Shown in pieces: positions 16,664 to 24,885 of a DNA stretch of 64,000 bases. This stretch comes from JARBUG01 sp035628915 (GTDB taxonomy: Bacteria > Bacillota > Sulfobacillia > Symbiobacteriales > Symbiobacteriaceae): assembly GCA_035628915.1 (NCBI GenBank), contig DASPIW010000057.1, positions 124,001 to 188,000 of the forward strand. Direction: 5' to 3'. The first letter of the stretch is position 1. Each line of letters opens with the position of its first letter. The notes below the pieces were generated by a model. That model worked only from the letters and a program-made list of their open reading frames with translations. It had not been told where the DNA came from and ran no database searches. The position numbers and the translations under genes were made by a program.

Positions 16664-17569
16664 CTACCGCTCCTCTGCTTTCAGTTCCGCCTGCAGCAGG
16701 CCGATTTGGCTGTCGAGGCGACCGTCGATATACCCCTGGGCGCCGGAGACCTGGAAATCGCCTTGCTCCAGGGCCGGATCGGCTTCGATCAGCATCCGCC
16801 GGGCGCCGGGCAGGGCCGCCAGCAGGCGCCCCCGGTAATCGTCGAGCAGTTGTTTCACAGCGGGATTGACCCGAATGTGCGGCTCCTCCTCGCCCTTCAG
16901 CTTTGCCACCGCCGCTTCCACCATGGGCAGGACGCTGTCGGGGTTCAGAGCCAGTTCGACCCTCAGGATCTGCCGGGCCAGGGCAAAGGCCAAATCCAAC
17001 ATCTGCTGCTGCGAGGCGTCGAGCAGCCGATTCCGTTCTTCGAGCGCGCCCTCCCGAATGGAGACTGCTACGGCCTGGGCCTCGGCCAGAAGGGCGTCGG
17101 CCTCTTGCCGGGCAGCCTCCATCAGCACGTCGGCCTCAGCCCGCCCCGCATCCAGGCCTTCCTGGCGCCCGGCGGCGAAGCCCTCGTCGTACCCGGCATT
17201 GCGGGCCCCGGCCCGGATCTGGCCGGCTTCCGCCGCTGCATCATCGAGTACTTCGCACGCTCTTGCTTCCGCCTCGGCTACCCGGTTGGCGGCAGCCTCC
17301 TGGGCCTCCTGGAGCACGTGGGCGGCCCGGCGCTCCAGCGCCCGGGCCCGGGCTTCCGCCTCAGCCGCCGCTTCGGGTCTGACCGCCACCGGGACGGACT
17401 CTCGGGCAAGGGCAGGCTGGGGGCGCCCGGCCTCGGGCAGCAAAGGCGACAGCTCGCGCAACACACCCTGCTTGAGGGCAGGGAACGCGAAACGCTCTGC
17501 GACATCGGTTCCTGACTTGATGACCCGGGATGAATGGGGTCTCGGCTCGCCGGTCTGACTAGACGACAA
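16664..17569 (-). CDS. fliH: Flagellar assembly protein FliH
   Basis: FliH is the stator-like regulator of FliI that delivers it to the export gate. The 301-residue protein has a variable N-terminus and a long Ala/Glu coiled coil (about 65-130) with GxxxG-type repeats around YDEGFAAGRQEGLDAGRAE. The C-terminal domain resembles the ATPase delta/E subunit (about 165-300), ending ASGAQ-like GAQGYIDGRLDSQIGLLQAEL. Its start overlaps the fliG stop by 11 bp, and it lies 2 bp before fliI. Confidence 0.92.
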   Translation of the reverse strand: MSSSQTGEPRPHSSRVIKSGTDVAERFAFPALKQGVLRELSPLLPEAGRPQPALARESVPVAVRPEAAAEAEARARALERRAAHVLQEAQEAAANRVAEAEARACEVLDDAAAEAGQIRAGARNAGYDEGFAAGRQEGLDAGRAEADVLMEAARQEADALLAEAQAVAVSIREGALEERNRLLDASQQQMLDLAFALARQILRVELALNPDSVLPMVEAAVAKLKGEEEPHIRVNPAVKQLLDDYRGRLLAALPGARRMLIEADPALEQGDFQVSGAQGYIDGRLDSQIGLLQAELKAEER

Positions 17570-18581
17570 TGTCTTCGCCTCCGCCTCTGCCGCCTACGAT
17601 GATCTCTCCCATTTCCTCGAGCTTGCGGATGATGTTGACGATCTTTGTCTGAGCTTCTTCGACGTCGCGCAGGCGGACGGGGCCCAAGTAGTCCATCGCC
17701 TCACGGAGATTCTCCTGCGCCCGGCGCGAGATGTTGCTGAAGATCTTTTTCTTGACTTCCTCGCTGGCGACCTTGAGCGCCAGGGGGAGGTCACGCTGCA
17801 GGTCGACCTGGCGGAGCACCGCCTGCAGGGATCGGTTGTCCAGTGTGGTGATATCCTCGAACAGGAACATCCGCTTCTTGATTTCGTCGGCCAGGGTCGG
17901 ATCCTGGACCGCCAGCGATTCCATGATGGTCCGCTCGGTGCCGCGGTCGACCCGGTTGAGCACCTCCACCACCGATTCGACGCCGCCCGCTGCGGTAAAG
18001 TCCTGGTTCACGACGCTGGAAAGCTTCCGCTCCAGCACCCGCTCCACTTCTTTCAGAACTTCCGGGCTGGTCCGGTCCATGATCGCCATGCGGCGGGCCA
18101 CATCCGCCTGCCGCTCCGGCGGCAGGGAGGCCAGCACCACCGAAGCCTGCTCCGGCTGCAAATATGCCATGATCAGGGCGATGGTCTGCGGATGCTCGCC
18201 TTGAATGAAGGAGATCAGTTGGTTGGGATCGGCCTTGCGCACGAAGCTGAACGGACGGACTTGCAGCGAGGCGGTTAGCCGCTGCAGGATCTCCATCGCC
18301 TTGTTGCTGCCCAGTGCGCGTTCAAGAATCTCCTTGGCGTAGTCAATGCCGCCCTGGGAGATGTACTGCTGCGCTTGGTGAATCTGGTAGAACTCGTACA
18401 GGACCTTCTCCCGGATATCTGGGGCGATCTGCCGCTGGGAGGCAATCTCCAGCGAAATCGCCTCGATCTCTTCCTCCCGGAGGTGATGGAACACCTTCGC
18501 CGAGATCTCCGGCCCCAGCGAAATCAGGAGGATTGCGGCCTTCTGCCGCCCGGTCAGTTCCTTGATACTGGTCTGGGCCAA
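17559..18581 (-). CDS. fliG: Flagellar motor switch protein FliG
   Basis: FliG is the rotor protein that contacts MotA and generates torque. The 340-residue protein has the N-terminal FliF-binding domain (LTGRQKAAILLISLGPEISAKVF), a middle domain with the EHPQTIALIMAYL motif (about residues 130-142), and a C-terminal torque domain. The charged torque helix is present (DNRSLQAVLRQVDLQRDLPLALK), as is the final GPVRLRDVEEAQTKIV. It looks intact and lies 13 bp after fliF. Confidence 0.97.
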   Translation of the reverse strand: MAQTSIKELTGRQKAAILLISLGPEISAKVFHHLREEEIEAISLEIASQRQIAPDIREKVLYEFYQIHQAQQYISQGGIDYAKEILERALGSNKAMEILQRLTASLQVRPFSFVRKADPNQLISFIQGEHPQTIALIMAYLQPEQASVVLASLPPERQADVARRMAIMDRTSPEVLKEVERVLERKLSSVVNQDFTAAGGVESVVEVLNRVDRGTERTIMESLAVQDPTLADEIKKRMFLFEDITTLDNRSLQAVLRQVDLQRDLPLALKVASEEVKKKIFSNISRRAQENLREAMDYLGPVRLRDVEEAQTKIVNIIRKLEEMGEIIVGGRGGGEDIVV

Positions 18582-18594
18582 GCGCTTTCACCCT

Positions 18595-20310
18595 TTATCC
18601 CTCAGAGATCCAGGTTTTCAGAAGGCTGGCGACCGCCGACGGATCCTGCTTGGCGATCTTCTCGACTTTTTCCCGCATCCGAACCTTGGCCGGATCGACG
18701 CCCAGTTTCTGCAGGAACTCATCGCCCAGCAGGGCAATCTCTTCCGGGGCCATAGCGCTGATATCTTCGGGGGTAGGCCCCGCCGGCTCCGCCGCTTGAC
18801 CCGCCCCCGCAGGAGCGGCATGGGTACCGTACGCCTCGGCGGCCACGGCCATCTCCAGGTCGGCCACCGGTATGCCGCCCATCATTGCGGCCTCGGGGCC
18901 GGCGAAAACGGGCTCAAGCACGGGCTTGCGCGGTCGGAAGAAGAGCATGGCAGCCCCGATGGCGCCCAGCGTGCAGGCCACGGCGAAGAGCACGTAGAGC
19001 CAGTTGACGGAAATCGGCGGCCTGATGGGGGTGACCGGCGTCGTATCCGGCAGATCCCACGCGGACGGTGCGAACTGCATGGCGGCGACTTCGACGTTGG
19101 CCTTGGCGCCCATGGCCGTTTGCACCACGGTCTTGATCTTCGCTTCGGCATCGGCGTCGATGGTCTTGGAGTTGATCAGCACGCCGACGGAAAGCGCTTC
19201 AATTTCGCCACCCGGCTTGTCGGTGATCGTTTTCGTCTGGCTGACCAGGTAGTTGACGATCGTCTCCACCTCGTCGGTGGAAATGGGGCCGCCACTCGGG
19301 GTGACCGTGCCGGGATAGCCGGGTACGCCCGTCTCCACGTTGGGCGTCACGCCGGAAGATCCGGTGCCACTTTGTGTTGCCCCGCCGCCTGATGACGACT
19401 CTCTCCTGGTCGACTCGCTCAGCGTGGTGCCCTTACCGTTGGCGCCGGGCTTATACTGAGTATCTTCCACGGTGATCCGGTCGAAGTTGATCTCCGGAGT
19501 GACAATCACAGAGACGTTCCCGGGGCCGGCCACGATCTCGAGCTGCTCCTTGAGCATCTGCTGCCAGCGATCCTGGTACTGCTTGATCACGGCCAGCTGG
19601 GCATTCGTCTCATCGCCCGTTGCGCCGGTGGCGGCCGTCTGCTTGAATGCATCCTGAGAGACGACTCTGCTGGTGGAGGAGTCAACAATGGTGACGCGGG
19701 TCCGGTCCAGCCCTTCGACGGAGCTGGCCACCAGTTCCATGATCGACTCGACGACCGGCGTCGTCAGTTTCTGTCCTGTCTTCGGCAGAATCACGACGCT
19801 GGCCGTGACGGGCTTCTCCTGCTCCTTGAAGAGCTTCTGTTCCATGGGGACGGTAATCTCGACATGGGCATTCTCGACGACGCTGAGCGCCCGAATGGCA
19901 CGCACCAGGCTGTTCTGTTTCTGCTCGACCCAGAGCTGCCGCTTGTCGAATTCCGTATCGCTCCAGGAAGTCATGCCCTTCCAGGTCAGGGGCGACCAGA
20001 CCGCACCGGTGGGATCCAGCTCCGCTTCGGCCAGCAGGAGCCGGGCCTTCTCAAGCTGGTCGCTTGGTACCGTAAACGTGAAGTCAGGCTGCTCCTGCCG
20101 GTACGGGATCTTTGCCTCTTCCAGCTTCTTCTGCACCTTTGGAGCGTTGGTGCCATCGAACTTGCCAAGCGGCGAGTAGTTGGGGCGGGTCCACAAATAG
20201 CTCGAAACCGCCGCGACCACCAGTAAGGCAGCAATGCTTCCGAACAGCAGTTTTCCGACCGGCCTGGACCATAAGTCCTTCGCCTGCTCACTAATTCTGG
20301 CGAAGTCCAA
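18595..20310 (-). CDS. fliF: Flagellar MS-ring protein FliF
   Basis: FliF builds the MS ring in the cytoplasmic membrane on which rod, C-ring and export gate assemble. The 571-residue protein has an N-terminal membrane helix at about residues 20-42 and a ring-building region with NYSPLGKFDG and the segment VVENAHVEITVP. A Gly/Ser/Thr-rich insert (about 290-330) precedes a second membrane helix (about 440-460). The C-terminal FliG-binding tail has VEKIAKQDPSAVASLLKTWI. Length and layout are normal. Confidence 0.97.
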   Translation of the reverse strand: MDFARISEQAKDLWSRPVGKLLFGSIAALLVVAAVSSYLWTRPNYSPLGKFDGTNAPKVQKKLEEAKIPYRQEQPDFTFTVPSDQLEKARLLLAEAELDPTGAVWSPLTWKGMTSWSDTEFDKRQLWVEQKQNSLVRAIRALSVVENAHVEITVPMEQKLFKEQEKPVTASVVILPKTGQKLTTPVVESIMELVASSVEGLDRTRVTIVDSSTSRVVSQDAFKQTAATGATGDETNAQLAVIKQYQDRWQQMLKEQLEIVAGPGNVSVIVTPEINFDRITVEDTQYKPGANGKGTTLSESTRRESSSGGGATQSGTGSSGVTPNVETGVPGYPGTVTPSGGPISTDEVETIVNYLVSQTKTITDKPGGEIEALSVGVLINSKTIDADAEAKIKTVVQTAMGAKANVEVAAMQFAPSAWDLPDTTPVTPIRPPISVNWLYVLFAVACTLGAIGAAMLFFRPRKPVLEPVFAGPEAAMMGGIPVADLEMAVAAEAYGTHAAPAGAGQAAEPAGPTPEDISAMAPEEIALLGDEFLQKLGVDPAKVRMREKVEKIAKQDPSAVASLLKTWISEG

Positions 20311-20355
20311 AACGTTTCACCTCTTCCCGAGGGGCCCTCCTGGCGCGTCAGCTAC

Positions 20356-20661
20356 CTAGACGGGCATGCGCATCATTTCCTGGTACGCTTCCAGGACCTT
20401 GTTGCGGACCTGCACCGTCATCTGCAGTGCCAGTGTCGCCTTTTCCGAGGCGATGGTCACTTCCGCAATATCCTTGATTTCGCCGGTCGCCAGCCGCTGA
20501 GCGGCCGCTGCGGCTTCGTGCTGGGCCGCCTCGACGTTGGCCAGCGCTTCAGCGAGGAACTGGCCGAACTCCTTGACCGGCGAAGCCGCCGTTGCTCCCT
20601 GGGGCTGCGGGTTCATGTCGACCTTGGGCATCTGGGGCATGCCGGAGATCCGAATGGCCAT
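20356..20661 (-). CDS. fliE: Flagellar hook-basal body protein FliE
   Basis: FliE joins the MS ring to the proximal rod and is one of the first exported proteins. The 101-residue protein has the family core FGQFLAEALANVEAAQHEAAAAAQRLATGEIKDIAEVTIASEKA and the typical C-terminus QMTVQVRNKVLEAYQEMMRMPV. Position between flgC and fliF is classic. A family B repeat separates it from flgC. Confidence 0.95.
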   Translation of the reverse strand: MAIRISGMPQMPKVDMNPQPQGATAASPVKEFGQFLAEALANVEAAQHEAAAAAQRLATGEIKDIAEVTIASEKATLALQMTVQVRNKVLEAYQEMMRMPV

Positions 20662-20673
20662 GAGCTACCCCCT

Positions 20674-20748
20674 CGTTTCGTCAGGCTCGAACCGTTTCCG
20701 TCGGCCAGAGGTTACGGACGGAAACGGTCCGACCCTTCCTTCAACTCC
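20674..20748 (-). repeat. Family B repeat, single copy between flgC and fliE
   Basis: A single complete 75-bp unit with a perfect inner inverted repeat, CCGTTTCCGTC...GACGGAAACGG. In the transcribed sense it starts 5 bases after the flgC stop and ends 12 bases before the fliE start. It is the cleanest copy of the family and has its stem fully intact. Confidence 0.88.
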
Positions 20749-20753
20749 CTACC

Positions 20754-21212
20754 CTACCGACCGATCTGCAGTGCCGCCGTAACCATTTGCTTGAATGCGT
20801 TCAGGGCGGTGACGTTGGCCTCGTATGCCCGGCTGGCCGAGATCAGGTCGACCATCTCGGTGACGGTCTCCACGTTGGGCAGCTGGACATACCCGCCCGA
20901 GTCGGCGTTGGGATGGGTCGGATCGTACTTGAGCTTGAAGGGCCGCTGGTCCTGGACGATCTGGACGACGCGCACGCCCCGTCCGACCTGGTCCGCCGGA
21001 TCGGCGGCTGCAACCGCCCCGGTCGCCTCCAGCAAGGCGCTGCTGAACGACGGCCGGCTGCCGAGCACCACCATTTGGCGCCGGTAGGGTCCGCCTTCCG
21101 GCGTCCGGGTCGTGTTAGCGTTGGCAATGTTGTTGGAGATGACATCCATACGGAGGCGCTCAGCGGTAAGCGCCGAAGCGCTGGTCTCCAGGGCCGAGAA
21201 CCATTTGATCAC
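20754..21212 (-). CDS. flgC: Flagellar basal-body rod protein FlgC
   Basis: FlgC is a proximal rod protein. The 152-residue protein has the rod-family N-terminal motif AERLRMDVISNNIANANTTRTPEGGPYRRQ and the typical C-terminus DLISASRAYEANVTALNAFKQMV. Between them is the middle part with PNADSGGYVQLPNVETVTEM. Length is normal, and the start lies 3 bp after the flgB stop. It is followed immediately by a family B repeat. Confidence 0.97.
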   Translation of the reverse strand: MIKWFSALETSASALTAERLRMDVISNNIANANTTRTPEGGPYRRQMVVLGSRPSFSSALLEATGAVAAADPADQVGRGVRVVQIVQDQRPFKLKYDPTHPNADSGGYVQLPNVETVTEMVDLISASRAYEANVTALNAFKQMVTAALQIGR

Positions 21213-21215
21213 CGG

Positions 21216-21647
21216 CTACCGCCTCCCCTCGTTGATCGCCGTTCGCAGACGGGTGAATTCGTCCTGCACCGATTGGACCAGGGCCTGGTACCAGAGTTGG
21301 TTGACCGCCAGCTTGGCCGTTTCGGCTTCCACGTCCACTGTGTTGCCATCCTGGCGCATGATGCCGGTGGCGGCAACCTGAATGCGGGGATCAACCCGGA
21401 CGGGCGCCTGCGACGGCGGGTGAATTGGAATGTGGCGGGGGTCAGCTGTGAGCCCCTGCAGTCCGGATTGAACCTGGCTGCCGTGAAGAGCGTCGCGCAG
21501 TTGATCCTCGAAAGCGACTTCGGAAGCTTGAAAACCGGGGACGTTGACGTTGGCGATGTTGTTGGCGATGACCTGGTGGCGAAGACCGGCCGCTCTCACC
21601 GACTGCTCCAGAATGCCGATCACTTTCGGATACATGGGCAAGTCCAT
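21216..21647 (-). CDS. flgB: Flagellar basal-body rod protein FlgB
   Basis: FlgB is a proximal rod protein and the first gene of the flagellar operon. From the ATG at 21647 the product has 143 residues with the rod motif RAAGLRHQVIANNIANVNVPGF and a short FlgB-type C-terminus ending in WYQALVQSVQDEFTRLRTAI. A reading extended to 21740 would add 31 residues unlike any FlgB, so the shorter start is preferred, although its GGGGG ribosome site is very close. The next in-frame ATG is 12 bp further in. Confidence 0.93.
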   Translation of the reverse strand: MDLPMYPKVIGILEQSVRAAGLRHQVIANNIANVNVPGFQASEVAFEDQLRDALHGSQVQSGLQGLTADPRHIPIHPPSQAPVRVDPRIQVAATGIMRQDGNTVDVEAETAKLAVNQLWYQALVQSVQDEFTRLRTAINEGRR

Positions 21648-21795
21648 CACCCCCGAGCAGAGGAATTCTCTACTACTGGTACGAAGGAAATGAGAATAAG
21701 TTCGACCCAAACAGTGAGGAGCCTCGATTTTTGCACCCATTTTTGGTCGGCTCTTTCGCCGTACGCAAGATCCGATATTTTTCGGGCATTATTCA

Positions 21796-21824
21796 CTCAT
21801 ACATATTTTATGTTACGCAGTCAA
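21796..21824 (-). promoter_or_regulatory. Candidate promoter of the flagellar operon
   Basis: On the minus strand TTGACT (21819-21824) is followed after 17 bp by TATGAG (21796-21801), about 150 bp upstream of flgB, in a region richer in A+T than the genes. The -35 is 5/6 and the -10 is 4/6 to the SigA consensus. No clear SigD-type site was found. Confidence 0.4.
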
Positions 21825-21982
21825 ATCCCTCCTGCTGGGGTAGGTAATCATGGAAGTTGTGCGCTCTGTGTCACTCCTGGAAGCCCATTGCTTATTTTCT
21901 GTGTCTTAGCTTGTGATGTAAGGTCTCTATTGGGAATTATCGGTTCGTGTAGTGAAATTTACGAGGGTCTTTTGGATCATTT

Positions 21983-22015
21983 TTGCCGCGGAGGACGCGG
22001 AGAACGCGGAATAGG
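21983..22015. repeat. Family C repeat, single arm between flgB and codY
   Basis: The arm GCCGCGGAGGACGCGGAGAACGCGGA resembles the left arm of family C at 42129 and 62508, but no opposite arm is visible nearby. The surrounding 21648-22069 gap has no other recognisable content apart from the promoter candidate. Confidence 0.5.
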
Positions 22016-22069
22016 AACAACGTGGAAGATGAAATTATTTATTAATATTTTTTTCGTGTTTCTCCTTTG

Positions 22070-22110
22070 CCCGAGAAAAGGAAAGGCACCACCGGCGATG
22101 GTGGTGCCTT
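22070..22110 (-). terminator. Intrinsic terminator after codY
   Basis: A perfect 11-bp stem (AAGGCACCACC / GGTGGTGCCTT) with a 6-base loop lies 10 bases after the codY stop. On the transcribed strand it is followed by TTCCTTTTCT. This should separate codY from the flagellar operon. Confidence 0.85.
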
Positions 22111-22120
22111 GCTTGGCGTA

Positions 22121-22879
22121 TTAGCGGAGCTTGCGGAGTTCCTCGACCAGGCGGTCGTTGAGCACCTTGATGTGGGTGCCCTTCATGCCCAGGGAGCGGG
22201 ACTCGATGACGCCGGCGCTCTCGAACTTGCGCAGTGCGTTGACGATGACCGAACGGGTGATGCCTACCCGGTCGGCGATCTTCGAGGCGACAAGGAGCCC
22301 CTCGCTGCCTTCGAGCTCGTCGAAAATGTGCTGCACCGCTTCCAACTCGGAGTAGGAGAGGGTGCCCAGCGCGATCTGGACGGCGGCCTTCTTGCGGGCC
22401 TCTTCCTCCAGCTCGCCTGCATGGGCCCGGAGAATCTCGACACCGGTCACAGTGGCGGCCTGCTCGGCAAGGATCAGGTCCTCGTCGGCGAACTCGCCGG
22501 ACCGGGTCAGCAGCAGGGTGCCGAGCCGCTCGCCGCCGCCGTTGACGGGAACGATGGTCAGCAGCTTGGCTTCGTAGCTGTACTCGCCGCCGCCCTGCAG
22601 GACCGTCAGCTTGTGGTCGGTGGTGTTGTAGGTGGTCTCGTCAAGCTTCATCAGCCGGAGGTTGAACTCGTCGGTGAAAGTGGCGCCATGCAGATGCTCA
22701 TCGGTATTGCCGGACTGAAGGGCGGCCCCCAGAATCTTGCCCTTGCGGGAGGCGACGAACACGTCGCAGTGCAGCAGCTCCGAGAGCACATGGGCCATCT
22801 CGTTAAAGTTCACGGCGCTGCCGGCGCTCTTCTGGAGGAGTCGGTTGATCCGGCGGGTTTTCTCAAGCAGTGTCTTCAT
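22121..22879 (-). CDS. codY: GTP- and branched-chain-amino-acid-sensing repressor CodY
   Basis: CodY is the global nutritional regulator of Firmicutes. The 252-residue protein has the N-terminal GAF-like ligand domain (about 1-155), with MKTLLEKTRRINRLLQKSAG and SVNFNEMA-like sequence, and the C-terminal winged helix. The recognition region ASKIADRVGITRSVIVNALRKFESAGVIESRSLGMKGTHIKVLN (about residues 199-242) is strongly conserved. A GGAGG site lies 9 bases upstream of the ATG, and a promoter and a terminator flank the gene, so it appears monocistronic. It adjoins the flagellar operon as in B. subtilis, but xerC, hslV and hslU are missing upstream. Confidence 0.98.
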   Translation of the reverse strand: MKTLLEKTRRINRLLQKSAGSAVNFNEMAHVLSELLHCDVFVASRKGKILGAALQSGNTDEHLHGATFTDEFNLRLMKLDETTYNTTDHKLTVLQGGGEYSYEAKLLTIVPVNGGGERLGTLLLTRSGEFADEDLILAEQAATVTGVEILRAHAGELEEEARKKAAVQIALGTLSYSELEAVQHIFDELEGSEGLLVASKIADRVGITRSVIVNALRKFESAGVIESRSLGMKGTHIKVLNDRLVEELRKLR

Positions 22880-22911
22880 TGAAACAGGCCTCCATTCAAA
22901 TTGCGTGGTTT

Positions 22912-22939
22912 TCTATAGGATGAAGCGGCAAACAGTCAA
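22912..22939 (-). promoter_or_regulatory. SigA-type promoter of codY
   Basis: On the minus strand TTGACT (22934-22939) and TATAGA (22912-22917) are separated by 16 bp. The predicted start point is about 25-30 bases before the codY ATG, leaving a short leader with a GGAGG site. Confidence 0.7.
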
Positions 22940-23335
22940 GGGTGGCGACGATCTCCTGGCCCACGGGCCACTTCTTCACGCGAGGCTGGGCCGAGAACCA
23001 GGATCATCGAAGGCCGGCTTCTCCAACACTGAGTCCGGGGCTTGCCTGCCATGCCAACCATGACCTGCCAGGGTGAGAAGCGAGGAACAGAATCCTGATC
23101 CGGGAAGAATCCGACACCAGAAACGGTTTGGTATTGTGTCCTTTCGCACTTTACCATAGCCGCGGTATCTCCGACAAGTCCTTTTCAGCATGAATTCGGC
23201 ATAATGACCAACATATGACATCTTCCAAAAACCTTTCCGTGCTCGAGGAGGCGGACGGACCCATGCTGGCAGGTAATTGGGAAAATGAGATGATTTTTGG
23301 AAGCTGTACAGGGTCATTTGTCGAACCATGGTCGG

Positions 23336-23357
23336 ATACTATCCTAGCACATAGTAT
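23336..23357. promoter_or_regulatory. Inverted repeat ATACTAT-N8-ATAGTAT
   Basis: Two perfect 7-bp arms with an 8-bp spacer lie in the trmFO-codY gap, 457 bp upstream of the codY start. It has the size of a dimeric repressor site and includes TATAAT-like sequence (TATAAT at 23355-23360 on the plus strand). No regulator can be named. Confidence 0.35.
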
Positions 23358-23374
23358 AATCGACGGGCAAGACC

Positions 23375-23389
23375 ACAATTCAGAAAATA
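23375..23389. promoter_or_regulatory. Weak CodY-box-like sequence
   Basis: ACAATTCAGAAAATA matches the CodY consensus AATTTTCWGAAAATT at 11 of 15 positions. It is more than 490 bp upstream of the codY start, too far for simple promoter repression, so the match may be chance. Confidence 0.2.
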
Positions 23390-23502
23390 CCTCAATCCGG
23401 GTGCAATTCACCAAAGCCGATTGTGGCGGGTTTTTGCCTGTTTTCCCCCCCGGTCACGCCCGCTCGTCCTGACACCAACTTCTGGCGTTTTGCCTGCCAA
23501 TT

Positions 23503-24885
23503 TCAGGCCTCTTCTTCATCGGCGACCAGTCCCTCCGAACGCGGAGGCAGCAGCGTCACACCCAATGCACGGGGCGCCCACGCTTCCAAACCTTGGAGGG
23601 CACGGTCGGCAATAGCCCGCTTGCGCAGGCGCTTATCCCTGATTTTCGGTCCTTCCAGCTCGGGCATGAGGCCGAAGGCCATGTTCATGGGCTGAAAGCG
23701 ATCGGCATCGGCATGGGTGATGTAGTGCAGCAGCGACCCCGTCGCGGTCTCCCGGGGGAACTCCACAGGGGCCTGTCCCAGTGCAAGGCGGGCGGCGTTC
23801 ATGCCCGCCACCATGCCGCCGGCAGCACTCTCGACATACCCTTCCACGCCGGTCATCTGCCCCGCGAAGAACAAGTCCGGTCTGACCCGGCTCTGTCCCG
23901 TCGGCAGCAGCACCCGGGGCGATTTGATAAAAGTGTTCCGGTGAATCACGCCGAGCCGCTCAAACTCTGCCTGTTCGAGGCCGGGAATGAGACGGAAGAC
24001 TCGTTTTTGTTCTCCCCATTTCAGGCTGGTCTGAAACCCCACGATGTTATACAAAGTGCCAGCCGCGTTGTCCTGGCGCAGCTGAACAACGGCATAAGGC
24101 CGGCGGCCGGTTCGCGGATCGGTCAGTCCCACCGGCTTGAGGGGGCCGTACCGCAGTACATCGGGGCCGCGGCGGGCCATCTCTTCCACCGGAAGGCAGC
24201 CTTCAAAAAAGCAGACCTTCTCTTCGCCCGGAAGGTGCGGCATCGCTTTCTCAGCCGCGACCAGCGCTTCGTAAAAGCGCTGGTACTCGTCTTTTTCCAT
24301 GGGGCAGTTCAGGTACTCGTCGCCTTCCCCCTTACCGTAGCGGCTCTGACGGAAAACCCGCCCCATGTCGATGGACTCCAGGGTGACGATGGGCGCCGCC
24401 GCATCGTAAAAGGAGAGGTACTGTTCGCCGGTAAACCGGAGGATCTCCGCGGCCAGGGTGTCAGAAGTGAGCGGTCCTGACGCAATTACGACAATTCCCT
24501 TTTTCGGAATGGTCGATACCTCTTCCCGAATGACCTCCACGTTGGGGTGGTGGGCCAGGGCCGCGGTCACACCCTCGGCGAAGTGATCGCGGCTGACCGC
24601 CAGGGCTCCGCCCGCCGGGACTGCCGTGGCGTAGGCCTCCCGCATGACCAGGGAGCCGAGCCGCCGCATCTCTTCTTTAAGCAGCCCGACTGCGTTCTCC
24701 AGGCCGTTGCCGCGCAGCGAGTTTGAGCAGACCAACTCCGCGAAGTTGCCGCTCTTGTGGACTTCCGTTTGCCGGGCCGGCCGCATTTCGTAGAGCCGCA
24801 CCTTCACACCACGGGAAGCGGCCTGCCAGGCCGCCTCCGAACCCGCGAGGCCTGCGCCTACGACGGTGATCTGGGGCTGCGTCAT
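23503..24885 (-). CDS. trmFO: tRNA (uracil-54-C5) methyltransferase TrmFO
   Basis: TrmFO is the folate- and FAD-dependent enzyme that makes 5-methyluridine at position 54 of tRNA. The 460-residue protein starts with the FAD-binding motif VVGAGLAGSEAAWQAASRG (about residues 8-26). It has the family stretches ELVCSNSLRGNGLENAVGLLKEEMR and FFAGQMTGVEGYVESAAGG near the C-terminus. Length is normal for TrmFO and much shorter than GidA/MnmG. It starts immediately after the topA stop, so the pair is probably co-transcribed, as in B. subtilis. Confidence 0.96.
   Translation of the reverse strand: MTQPQITVVGAGLAGSEAAWQAASRGVKVRLYEMRPARQTEVHKSGNFAELVCSNSLRGNGLENAVGLLKEEMRRLGSLVMREAYATAVPAGGALAVSRDHFAEGVTAALAHHPNVEVIREEVSTIPKKGIVVIASGPLTSDTLAAEILRFTGEQYLSFYDAAAPIVTLESIDMGRVFRQSRYGKGEGDEYLNCPMEKDEYQRFYEALVAAEKAMPHLPGEEKVCFFEGCLPVEEMARRGPDVLRYGPLKPVGLTDPRTGRRPYAVVQLRQDNAAGTLYNIVGFQTSLKWGEQKRVFRLIPGLEQAEFERLGVIHRNTFIKSPRVLLPTGQSRVRPDLFFAGQMTGVEGYVESAAGGMVAGMNAARLALGQAPVEFPRETATGSLLHYITHADADRFQPMNMAFGLMPELEGPKIRDKRLRKRAIADRALQGLEAWAPRALGVTLLPPRSEGLVADEEEA

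Larger units (their letters stand above)
22940..23502. other. 560-bp gap between trmFO and codY with no convincing gene
   Basis: In B. subtilis this junction holds xerC, hslV and hslU; here none is recognisable in any frame. A minus-strand frame of 117 codons (22976-23329) has no ribosome site or recognisable motif and is not accepted. The gap contains an AT-rich inverted repeat ATACTAT-8-ATAGTAT (23336-23357) and a weak CodY-box-like site just beyond it. Confidence 0.5.

Noticed and set aside
18562..22124. Plus-strand frames at 18562-19392 and 20787-22124 of more than 270 codons
   Set aside because: They mirror fliF, flgC and flgB, have no recognisable domains, and cross non-coding gaps. 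Third-position GC bias explains their length.
22976..23329. Minus-strand 117-codon frame between trmFO and codY
   Set aside because: No ribosome binding site and no recognisable motif. The AT-rich dyad lies just upstream but gives no clear promoter.
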